DNA of 64,000 bases, from the NCBI GenBank assembly GCA_015231755.1, contig JADGAZ010000008.1, positions 102,602 to 166,601 of the forward strand, given 5' to 3'. The DNA comes from Magnetococcales bacterium. GTDB lineage: Bacteria; Pseudomonadota; Magnetococcia; Magnetococcales; Magnetaquicoccaceae. A program made the translations under genes and the position numbers. Under the pieces are notes generated by a model. The model made no database searches, had not been told where the DNA came from, and saw only the letters and a list, made by a program, of their open reading frames with translations. The first letter of the stretch is position 1. The number at the start of each line of letters is the position of its first letter. This document shows positions 38,655 through 47,087 of this stretch, piece after piece.

Positions 38655-40535
38655 ATGCCCCGTTTGATTGAACTGAACCTGGAACGGGCTCAGGCCATGA
38701 TCCAACGATTCACGCCAGAAATGCGCATGGTACATTCTCTGGGAGGGGGCAGTTTTGGACAGGTCTTCCTGGTCGAAGACGATTTCTCCCAAGTGGCGGT
38801 AAAGATCATTCCCTTGAAAATACGGGGCAAGGAAGACGCGGAAGAAAACCACGAGTGGCGACAACTGACCAGCCATTGGCAACGACTCAACCATGCCAGT
38901 CTGGTGAGAATCCGCAGCTTCCACGAAGCCATCGAACCGGACCCCGCCGCGTCGATCAAGTCTTATGGACTGATCTACATGGATTTCTGGCCGATCAGTC
39001 TCTACGATTTCATCAAACGGCTCAAGCGGGAAAACGCCTTCACCCCGACACGCAAACGACAATTGTTGCTCAATCTGGCCACCCTGCTGCATCGTCTGCT
39101 GGCGGATACCGGCCTGATCGTCACCGACTTGAAATTGGAAAACATCCTGGTGGCCTCCCGGGATCCCGGCCCCATGGATCTGGCCCTGATCGACATGGGG
39201 GGGATATGCGAGGCCCGGGTGGCGGATTATTACCGGGTGATCACCACGGATTTCTACATGGCCCCGGAACTGCAAAATCACAGCGTCACCCGCATCGACG
39301 CATCGATTCTCCAATTCAGTTTCGGTCTGGCGGGTTATTACATCCTGGAAGGCCGCTGGCCCGTGGCGGAATACGACTATCTGAAGCCTTTGCTGATCAA
39401 ACTGCGTCAGCAGGAAGGCTTGAACTGGTCTGAAGAGGTGGCCACCGGCATGCCGGGATGCGTGACCATCATCGAACGCTGCCTGAAAGAAAACCGGGAG
39501 GAACGTTTCCCGGATCTGGGGGCGCTGGTGGAAGCGATCCGCGCCGACCAGGAGAACCGGGAGCAGACACAACGCCAAACCGCCATCCGGGCCATTCAGG
39601 AAAACGGCCCGCGACTGCCCAAAAAAGGTCCGCCTTCCCCCTGGCGGGAACCCGTGACCGGCATGGAGTTCGTCTGGATTCCTCCCGGAGGGTTCGACAT
39701 GGGACAATCCCCGGAAGAAAACGCCCAGTTGCACCGGGAAAACGATGAAAAGGCCTTCGAGAAATGGTTCGCACGGGAATTGCCCCGTCATCGGGTGCTG
39801 CTGGATGGTTTCTGGATGGGCCGCTGGCCGGTGACACGGGAACAATTCAGCCGTTTTGTGGAAGAGAGCCTGCATCTGACCGATCCGGAACGCCTCCAGT
39901 CCGCCGCCCGCGGCCAAATCCGCATGCAATCCCAAATCGACTGGCACACCTGGAAAAAAACCCGTTATCCTCAAAACGACACCCATCCAGCCATTCATGT
40001 GAGCTGGTTTGACGCGCAAGCCTGCGCCGATTGGCTGTCGCAACGCACGGGACTGCGCTTCGCGCTCCCTTCCGAGGCCCAATGGGAGTACGCCTGCCAT
40101 GGCGGCGGCAATGCCCCGTTCCACTTTGGCCACGTCATCACCACCGAACAGGCCAATTACGACGGCAGTGTGATCTACGGAGCCGGCCAGCCGGGATCCC
40201 CCCGCAAGGGAACCACCCCCTGCGGCCAGTTTCCCGCCAATCATTACGGCCTGCACGACATGCACGGCAATGTCTGGGAGTGGTGCGAGGATCTGTACGA
40301 TGGCAACTTCTACAACACCCCCGCCGCCCGGCAACGCAATCCGGTGCATCAAGGGCCACTCGGCTACCGGATTAAACGGGGGGGATCCTGGCGCTCTCCC
40401 CCGGCCCTGGTGCGCGCCGCCTATCGGGGAGGCACCTATCCGGATATCGGCAAGGACGACATCGGGTTCCGGCTGATCCTGACCCCCGGCGAAGAGATTC
40501 TTCAAAGCTCTGGCAAAAAGGAACACAAAAAATGA
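38655..40535 (+). CDS. Protein kinase - FGE-sulfatase fusion
   Basis: 626 residues joining a Ser/Thr-kinase-like domain (about 25-300) to a formylglycine-generating-enzyme/SUMF1-like domain (about 335-620), a pairing known from bacterial Pkn1-type proteins. The kinase has the glycine loop GGGSFGQVF, the lysine in VAVKII, the loop VTDLKLENIL (catalytic Asp near 158 and Lys/Asn kept, His-Arg of HRD lost), DMGG in place of DFG, and MAPE. The FGE part has FVWIPPGGFDMG, SWFDAQACADWL, GNVWEWCEDLYD and RGGSWRS. The ATG at 38655 is preceded by GAGAG; the ATG at 38637 has no ribosome site. It overlaps the next gene by four bases (ATGA). Confidence 0.9.
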   Translation: MPRLIELNLERAQAMIQRFTPEMRMVHSLGGGSFGQVFLVEDDFSQVAVKIIPLKIRGKEDAEENHEWRQLTSHWQRLNHASLVRIRSFHEAIEPDPAASIKSYGLIYMDFWPISLYDFIKRLKRENAFTPTRKRQLLLNLATLLHRLLADTGLIVTDLKLENILVASRDPGPMDLALIDMGGICEARVADYYRVITTDFYMAPELQNHSVTRIDASILQFSFGLAGYYILEGRWPVAEYDYLKPLLIKLRQQEGLNWSEEVATGMPGCVTIIERCLKENREERFPDLGALVEAIRADQENREQTQRQTAIRAIQENGPRLPKKGPPSPWREPVTGMEFVWIPPGGFDMGQSPEENAQLHRENDEKAFEKWFARELPRHRVLLDGFWMGRWPVTREQFSRFVEESLHLTDPERLQSAARGQIRMQSQIDWHTWKKTRYPQNDTHPAIHVSWFDAQACADWLSQRTGLRFALPSEAQWEYACHGGGNAPFHFGHVITTEQANYDGSVIYGAGQPGSPRKGTTPCGQFPANHYGLHDMHGNVWEWCEDLYDGNFYNTPAARQRNPVHQGPLGYRIKRGGSWRSPPALVRAAYRGGTYPDIGKDDIGFRLILTPGEEILQSSGKKEHKK

Positions 40536-41647
40536 TTCCCCCGCCACGTCCCATCGAAGCCAACGATTATCCCGCCCTGGCCCGGTTCTGCGCATCATTT
40601 CCGGGAGAAAAACGGGAGGAGTCCTACTGGCTCGCCCGTTTCCACTTCTGGTGGGAGGAGAATCCCGCCTTTTCGACGGATTTCCCCCGAGGGGGTGTGC
40701 TGGAAAAAGAGGGCCAGTTGGGCGGAATGTTCGCCCTGATTCCCAGTCGGGTGCAATTCAATGGCCAGTCCAGAGTCGCGGCCAACATGAGTTGTTGGCG
40801 GGTGTTGCCCCACTTCCGGGGCCGCAGTCTCGCGCTGTTCCTGATGCTTCTGGAGCAGGCCAAGAATCATCCGGTATTCAACACCACCCCCACGCCGGAA
40901 GTGGAAACCATCCTGCATCGGGTGCCTTTTCTCCCTTTTGCCCAGGGGATCCAAACCGAAAGCGTGTGGATCTCCCGCCCCCGGGAAAGCGGTTGGTGGG
41001 AAGGGGTCAAACGGATCTGCCAGATCTCCTGGAACTGGTCCCCCCGTCCCGCATCCCGGCCCCTGCCGCTGGCGGTGGTCCAGACTCTGGCGCAACAAAA
41101 CCGACAGATGACCCGCCTCCGGCACGCCATGGCCCAGGCCGGCACATTGGCCGTATGCGCCGCCATCGGACCAGCCTTCGACCGTCTGTGGCAACGCACC
41201 GGCCATCATCAAGCCTTGACCAATCTCCGCACCGGTCCCGCACTGGAATGGTACCTGAATGCCAATCCCAATCCCGGTCGTCCCCTGTTGCTCACCCATG
41301 AAAAAAATGGCGAACTCCGGGCCTTCGGACTCTTCGCACGCCGACCCAGCCCCCATTGGCCGGACCGGGAACATCTCTATGCCCTGGATGTGTGGGCCGA
41401 ACCCTCCTGGGAGGAGCATCTGTTGCCCCTGTTGGGCTTTGCCTTGCAGCACGCCCGCGAAGCGGACATTCCAGTGCTGCGCATTCCCCACTATCACCCG
41501 GAACTGACCCGACTGTGCGCCGGTATCGGTCTGACCCGCCCCCTGCCCAAACCCCTCACCTGTTATTACCTGCCCCCCGCAGGGGAGTCCCCCCCGGATC
41601 CGGCGACCATGCGCCCCAGCCGCAACATGGGGGACTATGGCTGCTGA
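40532..41647 (+). CDS. GNAT-like protein of unknown specificity
   Basis: 371 residues with an N-terminal GNAT-like half: GGMFALIPSRVQFNGQSRVA, then SCWRVLPHFRGRSLALFLML, the place of the acetyl-CoA loop though without a clean R/QxxGxG/A. The C-terminal half (LYALDVWAEPSWEEHL, HAREADIPVLRIPHYHPELT) repeats the fold, so it may be a double-GNAT of the FemAB type. The neighbouring carrier protein and amino acid:carrier-protein ligase suggest it could take an aminoacyl group from the carrier. It overlaps the kinase-FGE gene as ATGA and converges with the carrier gene, overlapping it by 13 bases. Confidence 0.75.
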   Translation: MIPPPRPIEANDYPALARFCASFPGEKREESYWLARFHFWWEENPAFSTDFPRGGVLEKEGQLGGMFALIPSRVQFNGQSRVAANMSCWRVLPHFRGRSLALFLMLLEQAKNHPVFNTTPTPEVETILHRVPFLPFAQGIQTESVWISRPRESGWWEGVKRICQISWNWSPRPASRPLPLAVVQTLAQQNRQMTRLRHAMAQAGTLAVCAAIGPAFDRLWQRTGHHQALTNLRTGPALEWYLNANPNPGRPLLLTHEKNGELRAFGLFARRPSPHWPDREHLYALDVWAEPSWEEHLLPLLGFALQHAREADIPVLRIPHYHPELTRLCAGIGLTRPLPKPLTCYYLPPAGESPPDPATMRPSRNMGDYGC

Positions 41648-41895
41648 AGGGTGTGGCCATCCCATTTCTGTTCCACCAAAGCCACCAGAGCGGCCACGCT
41701 TTCCACCGGAACCAGTTCCGCGAGGCTGCAACGGATGGCAAAACGGTTTTCCGTGGCGCTGATCAAGGCCATGTGGCCAACACTGTCCCAGGCCGGCACC
41801 TGAGCCATGGTCAACGACTCCGTGACCGGCAGGGCGGGATCCTGGAACACCTCGCGCAGGATCGATTCCAACTGCCGCAAAATCGTTTGTTTCAC
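41635..41895 (-). CDS. Carrier protein partner of the amino acid ligase
   Basis: An 86-residue carrier protein. The phosphopantetheine Ser is in PAWDSVGHMALI (near 37), and C-terminal helices LAELVPVESVAALVALVEQ fit the four-helix fold. A GTG at 41895 is the start because AAGGAG lies six bases upstream. The longer reading frame that extends upstream is only shadow of the ligase gene. It follows the amino acid:carrier-protein ligase gene by 17 bases, the arrangement known from Bradyrhizobium-type aa:CP ligases and their carriers, so glycine or alanine loading is the best guess. It differs from the FkbH-linked carrier at 3283. Confidence 0.88.
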   Translation of the reverse strand: MKQTILRQLESILREVFQDPALPVTESLTMAQVPAWDSVGHMALISATENRFAIRCSLAELVPVESVAALVALVEQKWDGHTLQQP

Positions 41896-41912
41896 CGGTT
41901 GCTCCTTAATCT

Positions 41913-43130
41913 TTAGAGTGACGAGAAAATACGGAAACCGGAACGATTCAGCCCCTCCCGCACCGATTCGGGCCACTGGCCGAACTCCGTGCCGTGCTGG
42001 GCCAGAAAGGCGAAGGCCAACCGTTCCAGCCCGAAACCGATGCATCCGGAGTGGGCGAACCGCCCATCGGGCAGGGTGATGCCCATGTGACGACCAAAAA
42101 AATCTTGATGATAATTGCGGGAACCGGCGGCCAATGTCCCTTCCTTGAAAGGCAACCGGGCGCGATATTCGTATTTCAGGTCATAGATGTTCTGAAACCC
42201 CGACTGGGCGCCAAACTCGCGGATGAAAAACGGATCCGTGGCATTTTCGAGCCGATAAGCCAGACCCCACTCGGCCAGCAAGGCATGCAGGGCGGTTCCG
42301 GCCCGGGTCAGGGACTCTTTCACCCGGGGCGCGGACCCCACAAAAATCACCTCCCACATGGTGAATCCCCACAACCGTTCCAGGCTGTGCATGTTGATGG
42401 ATTCGTACCGGAAACAGTGCCCCTGGGCCGTGGCCACCACGGGATCCCGGGGCAAGGTACGGTTGGCCAGAAACAGATAAAAATGATGACACACCGTGGG
42501 AGCCAGAATCTGACGAATCCCGGAAAGCGCACCCTCGGGGGGATGGATCGTCCCATCCCGGCAGACGGTTTCCGCGGCAAACCGTTCCACAATCTCCAAA
42601 TCTTCGCGCAAATGGGAGGCAAAACTCAAGGAGTGGGGAAAGTTCTTGAAATATTGAATTTTCTCCAGGAAGGACGCCGGCACCATAGCGGGAAAACGAT
42701 GCATTCCCGCCCCCTGGGAGAGTCCCACCTCAAACAGGCGGTTTTCAAAAAATCGACACAGGGAGGCCACCAACGGCCCCAGGGAAAACAAACCGGCATC
42801 GGTCTGGACCACTTCACCCCGGGCCAGCAGGGATTCCATGGGATCCACGCGGCAGCAAACCGGTCGATCCATATAATCCTCGACGATTTTGATCATGGGT
42901 TCACGGGTGGTCTCCACCAGCAGTCTGGTGGCCCGCTGCACCTTGCGGATCAGGGATTCTTTTTCGACGGCGTTCGGCTCGCGCCGCAAATGAAATCCCA
43001 TCGCCCCGGAGGGATCCGGCGTGACCCGAACCACCAATTCATCCACATACGCCATCTTGGCATAAAGATCACCCAGCAGAAACCCCGGAACCTCCACCGG
43101 GGGATAAATGAGACAATAGGCCGATGGCAT
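41913..43130 (-). CDS. Amino acid:[carrier protein] ligase (class II aaRS-like)
   Basis: 405 residues of the aa:CP ligase group, homologs of seryl-tRNA synthetase catalytic core that lack the tRNA-binding arm. They adenylate a small amino acid (Gly or Ala in the characterised bradyrhizobial case) and transfer it to a carrier protein. Motif 2-like GHCFRYESINMHSLERLWGF (near 239-258) and motif 3-like GCIGFGLERLAFAFLA (near 360) are present, and Cys residues such as in RPVCCRVDP are candidate zinc ligands. The ATG at 43130 has GAGGGG about ten bases upstream and gives a typical N-terminus. It is followed by its carrier after 17 bases. A tRNA synthetase is unlikely because no anticodon or tRNA-arm domain exists. 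Confidence 0.87.
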   Translation of the reverse strand: MPSAYCLIYPPVEVPGFLLGDLYAKMAYVDELVVRVTPDPSGAMGFHLRREPNAVEKESLIRKVQRATRLLVETTREPMIKIVEDYMDRPVCCRVDPMESLLARGEVVQTDAGLFSLGPLVASLCRFFENRLFEVGLSQGAGMHRFPAMVPASFLEKIQYFKNFPHSLSFASHLREDLEIVERFAAETVCRDGTIHPPEGALSGIRQILAPTVCHHFYLFLANRTLPRDPVVATAQGHCFRYESINMHSLERLWGFTMWEVIFVGSAPRVKESLTRAGTALHALLAEWGLAYRLENATDPFFIREFGAQSGFQNIYDLKYEYRARLPFKEGTLAAGSRNYHQDFFGRHMGITLPDGRFAHSGCIGFGLERLAFAFLAQHGTEFGQWPESVREGLNRSGFRIFSSL

Positions 43131-43206
43131 GCGTTTCACCCCTCGAAAACATTCGATAAACGGTTTTGCGGCAACGATTCCGCCGGAAACAGACCGGTCG
43201 GAATGA

Positions 43207-44472
43207 CTATTTTCTGTCGATCGTGGGATCGGGTTCCGCCTCATCCAGATTGATCAACCCAGAACGACGCACCCGCACCCCGCCATCGGGACGCTGGCTG
43301 ACCCGCAAAACCCGGGGAGCCAATTCGGGAAATACCACCTCCGGCCTGACCGCGAGGGATTTGCCATTGATCCGGGGCGCATCCACAAACCAGTCGAAAA
43401 AGGGCACCTGCCAGGAACTGGCCTTGGAAACACTTTGCAAGGAGTAGCTTTCGACCGAAATTTTCAATTTTTTGGTCAAACGGAAAAACGGGCCGGGAAA
43501 GCGCAAAGAGCCAATTTTCTCCTCCCGTTTGGCGGTATCGGCCTGATGGATCACCGCCATATCCAGCCACACATGGCCCCCGTCCCCCTTGTCGGCCCGG
43601 GTGGTCAGACGCAAGGCCATGGGACCGGACTCCAGAGTGAGGGGCTTGCGGACGCTGACAAAACGGCCTTCGTAATCCCCGATCTCATGAAATCCCCCTT
43701 CCACCATTTGCAGATCGTTGGGATCCTGGGACTCCCAACGGGAGAAAATCCCCCCCACCCCATGATCCTTGCCCTTCAGTTTCAGATTGGTTTGCAGGCC
43801 GAAATAAAACTTGATGTCGTTGATGGCCGAATAGAATTGATAATAAAGAGGGTGCCCCTCGGGTTTGAGGGTAGGATCGAAGCGCATGGGCAAGATGAGT
43901 TCGGAAATCTCCTCCCCGGAAATCTGCCAGGGATAGTTGAGATAGACATGATGCCAACAACAGGTGCCTTTTCTCCCCGGGTTGTCCTTGTCGGCAAACT
44001 GCAAATAGCGGGTGGCCTGATGCAGTCCCAAAAGCGCGGTGGCGCTCTTTTCGATCCCCTGACCCGAGGCGGAAAGCGGGTGGGAAAGAACCGGGGTGGA
44101 CTCCCCCGCAGGGGTCAGGAAACGGGTTTCCACCTGCTCCTGAAAACCCCGGGGGACACAATGGGCATGCACCACCCGCCCCTCCCGATCCACCCCCGAA
44201 ACCGTCTTGCGACTGACCTCCCCCAGGCTGTTGGTCCGCACGATGAGCAGATCCGCCGGATCGAACCCCACCACACGAAAAAATTCCTCGATCAAGAGCT
44301 TGTCGTTTCCGCACCGCGCATGCTCCACCAGCCGGACCTTTTCCAGCGTGGCCGCCGGAGCCACGGCACCGCGGGCATCCAGAGCGGACACCACCCCGGG
44401 CCGAACCATCAGGCTCACCCCGACCAGGAAAAAAACCGCCCTCAGACGCGACACGCAAAAAAATCGATTCAC
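43207..44472 (-). CDS. Secreted protein of unknown function upstream of the ligase
   Basis: 421 residues with a Sec signal peptide (AVFFLVGVSLMVRPGVVSA, cleavage near 30), then a beta-rich periplasmic region of about 390 residues. Local features are NDKLLIEEFFRVVGFDPADLL, KGTCCWHHVYLNYPW, HPLYYQFYSAINDIKFYFG and a C-terminal basic-acidic tail (INLDEAEPDPTIDRK). The GTG at 44472 is preceded by GGGAGG at good spacing. I do not recognise a family. It is upstream of and on the same strand as the ligase (77 bases apart), and so may be the secreted target or partner of that pathway. Confidence 0.75.
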   Translation of the reverse strand: MNRFFCVSRLRAVFFLVGVSLMVRPGVVSALDARGAVAPAATLEKVRLVEHARCGNDKLLIEEFFRVVGFDPADLLIVRTNSLGEVSRKTVSGVDREGRVVHAHCVPRGFQEQVETRFLTPAGESTPVLSHPLSASGQGIEKSATALLGLHQATRYLQFADKDNPGRKGTCCWHHVYLNYPWQISGEEISELILPMRFDPTLKPEGHPLYYQFYSAINDIKFYFGLQTNLKLKGKDHGVGGIFSRWESQDPNDLQMVEGGFHEIGDYEGRFVSVRKPLTLESGPMALRLTTRADKGDGGHVWLDMAVIHQADTAKREEKIGSLRFPGPFFRLTKKLKISVESYSLQSVSKASSWQVPFFDWFVDAPRINGKSLAVRPEVVFPELAPRVLRVSQRPDGGVRVRRSGLINLDEAEPDPTIDRK

Positions 44473-44590
44473 CGGCCTCCCCGATCATGGATGGTGCGCC
44501 ACAAAACCGGGTCAACCATATCACCAGCAATGGTTTCCTTCAAGCCGAACCTCATGGTAGCATACATCAGCAAACACCATTGAACAGCGC

Positions 44591-45595
44591 ATGAACGCTC
44601 ACGACCCATCAGACCACACACACATGTCCAATCAAGCCGCCATTCAAGCCTTGCATCATGCTGTCAGTTCCAAGATTCTGGGACAAGAAACCCTGGTCAA
44701 CCGCCTGTTGATCGCGCTGTTGGCCGACGGTCATCTGCTGGTGGAAGGGGCGCCGGGACTGGCCAAAACCCGGGCGATCAAAACCCTGGCCATGCATGTG
44801 GAAGGGGCATTCCACCGGATCCAGTTCACCCCGGATCTGTTGCCCGCGGACCTCACCGGCACGGAGATTTTCCGACCCCACGAAGGATCGTTCCAGTTCC
44901 AGCCCGGGCCATTGTTTCACAATCTGGTCTTGGCCGACGAAATCAACCGCGCTCCGGCCAAGGTACAGTCGGCCCTGCTGGAGGCCATGGGCGAACGCCA
45001 GATCACGGTGGGTCCCAAAACCTATCCCCTGCCGACCCTGTTTCTGGTGATGGCCACCCAAAATCCCATCGAACAGGAGGGTACCCATCCCCTCCCCGAA
45101 GCGCAACTGGACCGGTTCTTGATGCTTACCCGCATCGGTTACCCGTCCGCCGGGGTGGAACGGGAAATCCTTCATTTGGTGCGGGAGGAGGCCAAACAGG
45201 AAGGCCGGGGCGAGTCGCCCCAACTGACCCAAAAAATTCCCACCGAGACCCTGTTGGCCGCCCGGCGCGACGTGTTGGAGCTGCACATGGCCGAAGCGGT
45301 GGAAAACTACCTGCTGCATCTGATTTTGGCCACCCGCGCACCGGAAAAATACAGTCCGGAGCTTGCCGGCATCGTGCAATACGGCGCCAGTCCCCGAGCG
45401 ACCATTGCCCTGGACCGCTGCGCCAAGGCCCATGCCTGGCTGGCGGGACGCAGCTTCGTCACCCCGGAGGATGTGCGCACCCTGGCCCCGGACGTGCTGC
45501 GCCATCGGCTGATTCTCACCTTCGAGGCCGAAGCCCGGGGGGAAACGCCGGACAGTTTCATTCAACAGTTGCTGCGCCGGGTGCCCGCGCCGTGA
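44591..45595 (+). CDS. MoxR-family AAA+ ATPase
   Basis: 334 residues of the MoxR branch of AAA+. Walker A EGAPGLAKT (52-60), Walker B LADEINRAP (near 116), sensor 1 VMATQNPIEQEGTHPLPEAQ (near 155) with the GTHPLPEAQLDRF family loop, and sensor 2 GASPRATIAL (near 265). MoxR proteins help assemble or mature metal-bearing or VWA-containing complexes. The second ATG at 44624 would also fit; neither has a strong ribosome site. It is the first gene of the MoxR-DUF58-DUF4381 operon. Confidence 0.93.
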   Translation: MNAHDPSDHTHMSNQAAIQALHHAVSSKILGQETLVNRLLIALLADGHLLVEGAPGLAKTRAIKTLAMHVEGAFHRIQFTPDLLPADLTGTEIFRPHEGSFQFQPGPLFHNLVLADEINRAPAKVQSALLEAMGERQITVGPKTYPLPTLFLVMATQNPIEQEGTHPLPEAQLDRFLMLTRIGYPSAGVEREILHLVREEAKQEGRGESPQLTQKIPTETLLAARRDVLELHMAEAVENYLLHLILATRAPEKYSPELAGIVQYGASPRATIALDRCAKAHAWLAGRSFVTPEDVRTLAPDVLRHRLILTFEAEARGETPDSFIQQLLRRVPAP

Positions 45596-46551
45596 ACGCC
45601 GCACCCAACCCGAACGCCCCCTTGCTGGCGCTTGAAGAGTTGATCGCCTTGCGCCACGGGGCCAAGGGCATCAAGGCCCCGCCCCGCCGGGTCTTCTCCG
45701 CTTTGGAAGGCGGTTATCGTTCCCCGTTCAAGGGCAGGGGCATGGAGTTTGCCGAAACCCGGGTCTATCAGCCCGGAGACGAAATCCGCCACATGGAGTG
45801 GCGGGTCACCGCCCGCACCGGCAAGCCCCACGTCAAACTCTTCCGGGAGGAGCGGGAACGGGCCGTGCTGGTGTGGACCGATTGCCGTCCTCCCATGTTT
45901 CACGCCACCCGGGGACGCTTCAAGGTGGCCCAGGCCGCCCTGGCCGCGACCCTGGTCGCCTGGAGCGCCGTCTTGCGGGGGGATCGGCTGGGAGGCTTGA
46001 TCTTCTCCGAACAACAACACCGGGAATTGCGCCCCATGCGGGGGGATCGGGCCGCCCTGGAACTGATCCGGGAGTTGCTCCGGTTCACCGGTCAGCCTGC
46101 CGGGTCGTCTGCCCCATCCCCGTCACAGCCGCGCCCGGCCCCGATCCAACCCCTGAACCATGCCCTGCTGCGTCTGCGCCGGGTGGTGCTGCCGGGAAGC
46201 TCGGTGTTTTTGTTCAGCGACTTCCGGGGGGTGGACCAGACCGATCAGGCCCATCTGGCCCGCATGGCCCAACACAATCAGGTGACGCTGTTTTTCATCC
46301 ACGACCCCCTGGAGCGTGCCCTTCCCCCACCCGGCGGACGTTATCCCCTGGCCGCCAGCGGTTCCGGCCTGTCCCGACTGCTGAATGTGGACGATCCCCG
46401 CATCCGTCAGGCCCACGCGGCCCGCTTCGTCGTGCGGCAGGAGGGTCTGCGGGCGCTGTGCCGCTCCATCGGCGCCCATTTCATCTCCTGTTCCACCGAA
46501 GATGACGCCCCGGCCCTGTTGCGTCACCACCTGGGAACGGTCTTCCCATGA
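45592..46551 (+). CDS. DUF58 protein of the MoxR operon
   Basis: 319 residues with the DUF58 core (GRGMEFAETRVYQPGDEIRH, near 47-67, then MEWRVTARTGKPHVKLFREE), and a VWA-like fold behind it (LVWTDCRPPM, VFLFSDFRGVD). It starts with a GTG overlapping the MoxR stop (GTGA). DUF58 proteins work with MoxR in the Bat-type assembly system. No TM segment appears. Confidence 0.9.
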   Translation: MNAAPNPNAPLLALEELIALRHGAKGIKAPPRRVFSALEGGYRSPFKGRGMEFAETRVYQPGDEIRHMEWRVTARTGKPHVKLFREERERAVLVWTDCRPPMFHATRGRFKVAQAALAATLVAWSAVLRGDRLGGLIFSEQQHRELRPMRGDRAALELIRELLRFTGQPAGSSAPSPSQPRPAPIQPLNHALLRLRRVVLPGSSVFLFSDFRGVDQTDQAHLARMAQHNQVTLFFIHDPLERALPPPGGRYPLAASGSGLSRLLNVDDPRIRQAHAARFVVRQEGLRALCRSIGAHFISCSTEDDAPALLRHHLGTVFP

Positions 46552-47087
46552 CCCCCCCCGACGCCCCCCTGCCCTTGCGGGATATCCATCTGCCGGATCC
46601 CATCTCCTGGTGGCCTCCGGCCTGGGGATGGTGGGCGGTCACCCTGACGCTGTTGCTGTTGATCGCCTCCTGGCTGCTGCTGCGTCACCGGATCAAACGA
46701 CAGCGCCTCCGCGCCTCCGCCTTGGCGGAACTCTCCCGGATCCGCCAACGCCACGCCCTCCACCAGGATCCACGACTGCTGGCCACGGAACTCTCCGCCT
46801 TGTTGCGCCGGGTGAGTCTGCTGCGTCATCCCCGTCACGAGGTGGCCGGTCTGAGTGGGGAGGCGTGGTTGATCTTTCTGGATCGCGGGTTGCAGGATCG
46901 CGGGTTGCAGGGGTCGCCCTTTTCCCAGGGTGAGGGACGGGTGCTGATTTCGGCCCCCTTCGAGCCTGACCCCCGGGTCAACGCCGACGCGCTGCTTGAA
47001 TTGTGCAAACACTGGATCCGGAACATCCCCCCGGATCATCGTCCATCCCGACACTCTCCACCTCCAGGACCGGAGCCACATCCATGA
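46548..47087 (+). CDS. DUF4381 membrane protein
   Basis: 179 residues: a short periplasmic N-terminus (LRDIHLPDPISWWPPAWGWW, residues 10-29), one TM helix (LTLLLLIASWLLL), and a helical cytoplasmic domain with LSALLRRVSLLRHPRHEVAG and LSGEAWLIFLDRG, which are DUF4381 marks. It contains a near-perfect 15-base tandem duplication giving DRGLQ twice near 111-120. The start overlaps the DUF58 stop (ATGA). In most relatives VWA-domain genes follow, but here a NUDIX gene follows instead. Confidence 0.88.
   Translation: MTPPDAPLPLRDIHLPDPISWWPPAWGWWAVTLTLLLLIASWLLLRHRIKRQRLRASALAELSRIRQRHALHQDPRLLATELSALLRRVSLLRHPRHEVAGLSGEAWLIFLDRGLQDRGLQGSPFSQGEGRVLISAPFEPDPRVNADALLELCKHWIRNIPPDHRPSRHSPPPGPEPHP
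46880..46909 (+). repeat. 15-bp tandem duplication in the DUF4381 gene
   Basis: The unit GGATCGCGGGTTGCA occurs at 46880-46894 and again at 46895-46909 without interruption. It is in frame and adds five residues (DRGLQ). Confidence 0.9.

Noticed and set aside
38634..40598. A 654-codon minus-strand frame opposite the kinase-FGE gene
   Set aside because: Shadow of a plus-strand gene with kinase and FGE motifs in the right order.
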